From contig JBBSCB010000006.1 in the NCBI GenBank assembly GCA_038250675.1, positions 62,001 through 126,000 of the forward strand: a stretch of 64,000 nt of DNA, in the 5' to 3' direction. Under the pieces are notes generated by a model that saw nothing but the letters and a program-made list of their open reading frames with translations, ran no database searches and was not told the DNA's origin. Source of the DNA: JAICUF01 sp038250675. GTDB taxonomy: Bacteria > Gemmatimonadota > Gemmatimonadetes > Gemmatimonadales > GWC2-71-9. The position numbers and the translations under genes are program-made. This document shows, piece by piece, positions 63,583-64,000 of the stretch (the stretch's first letter is position 1; every line of letters begins with the position of its first letter).

Positions 63583-64000
63583 GGCCCGGCTACAAGCAGA
63601 CCGAGGTGGGGATTATCCCGGAGAGCTGGAATGTCTCGCCGCTTGGCGAATGTCTAGATAGTCGCCCCAGCTACGGAATCAACGCTGCTGCTGTCCCATT
63701 CTCCGACAAACTGCCCGTCTATATTCGCATCACAGACATCAGCGAGGATGGTCGTTTCTCGCCGGACACACTCGTGTCAGTAAAGTCAGAACTGTCCGGC
63801 AATTACAATCTGAGCGACGGCGATATTGTTTTTGCAAGGACGGGAGCAAGCGTTGGTAAGTCCTACCGATACAACCCGAACGATGGGCCACTGGTATTTG
63901 CAGGCTTTCTCATCCGGGTGCGGCCCGATGTGAGGAAATTGCACCCTGCCTTCGCCGCTGCATACGTAACGACAGGCAACTACTGGCGATGGGTGCGCTT
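63573..64000 (+). CDS. hsdS: Type I restriction-modification specificity subunit HsdS (3' partial)
   Basis: The first 142 residues are present; the frame runs off the window. It begins MEVRPGYKQTEVGIIPESWN, the usual HsdS opening, followed by the first target-recognition domain (VYIRITDISEDGRFSP, LSDGDIVFARTGASVGKSY, VFAGFLIRVRP). It decides which DNA site HsdM modifies. The ATG lies inside the last codons of hsdM. hsdR should follow outside the window. Confidence 0.9.
   Translation, partial: MEVRPGYKQTEVGIIPESWNVSPLGECLDSRPSYGINAAAVPFSDKLPVYIRITDISEDGRFSPDTLVSVKSELSGNYNLSDGDIVFARTGASVGKSYRYNPNDGPLVFAGFLIRVRPDVRKLHPAFAAAYVTTGNYWRWVR

Overview
The window is high-GC DNA from a Gram-negative-type bacterium with an outer membrane. 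It carries many lipoboxes, an outer-membrane beta-barrel-like protein and periplasmic peptidases. The gene content (menaquinone-type UbiE/D/A/X cluster, DPP4-like S9 peptidase, RCC1 lipoprotein, ALDH16, egtBD) and an A/T-biased -10 motif of the form TAnnTT fit a member of the Gemmatimonadota or a close relative. That placement is inference from content; no ribosomal RNA or phylogenetic marker was tested.

Layout. 1-4.05 kb (+): end of a quinone C-methyltransferase, then UbiD, UbiA and UbiX family genes and a small phosphodiesterase, tightly coupled; these are the late steps of menaquinone synthesis. 4.06-10.0 kb (-): M48 protease, purD, mutM, a short UvrC/Cho-like nuclease, TauE/DUF1634 and a small secreted protein. 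10.1-17.75 kb: a trans-sulfuration enzyme, a divergent HD-GYP response regulator, glmM-glmS, a metallo-beta-lactamase-fold hydrolase, dtd-maf. 17.75-21.5 kb (-): lipoprotein, trpE and an FHA-GAF-cyclase in one overlapping run. 21.5-30.8 kb (+): outer-membrane protein, a GspE/PilB ATPase fused to a receiver domain, then hisC-hisB-hisH-nudix-hisF and a beta-helix protein. 30.7-38.4 kb (-): tRNA-Leu, tig, clpP, clpX, engB, lipoprotein, hexapeptide acyltransferase, hybrid histidine kinase. 38.7-51 kb (-): RCC1 lipoprotein, egtB-egtD (ergothioneine), S9 and M49-like peptidases, HtrA, dnaK. 51.2-57.55 kb (+): tiny membrane protein, a decayed LigD polymerase-domain fragment, rhomboid protease, fatty acid desaturase, deoC and an ALDH16-type double aldehyde dehydrogenase.

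57.55-64 kb is an accessory defence-type island that starts in visibly less GC-biased DNA: an unknown helical protein, a DUF262 protein overlapping a HEPN RNase-like protein, then a type I restriction-modification locus (hsdM, start of hsdS; hsdR is expected beyond the edge). The HsdM is unusual: about 147 residues resembling the stand-alone DUF3293 family are inserted between its methyltransferase core and its C-terminal region. This is the best candidate for something not previously described here.

Transcription signals. Several unlinked genes have TAnnTT only 4-6 nt before the start codon with no Shine-Dalgarno sequence (11360, 16747, 47268 minus, 52805), which suggests leaderless mRNAs. 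Other genes have the same motif with a longer leader. Strong hairpin terminators follow glmS, the S9 peptidase, htrA and dnaK.
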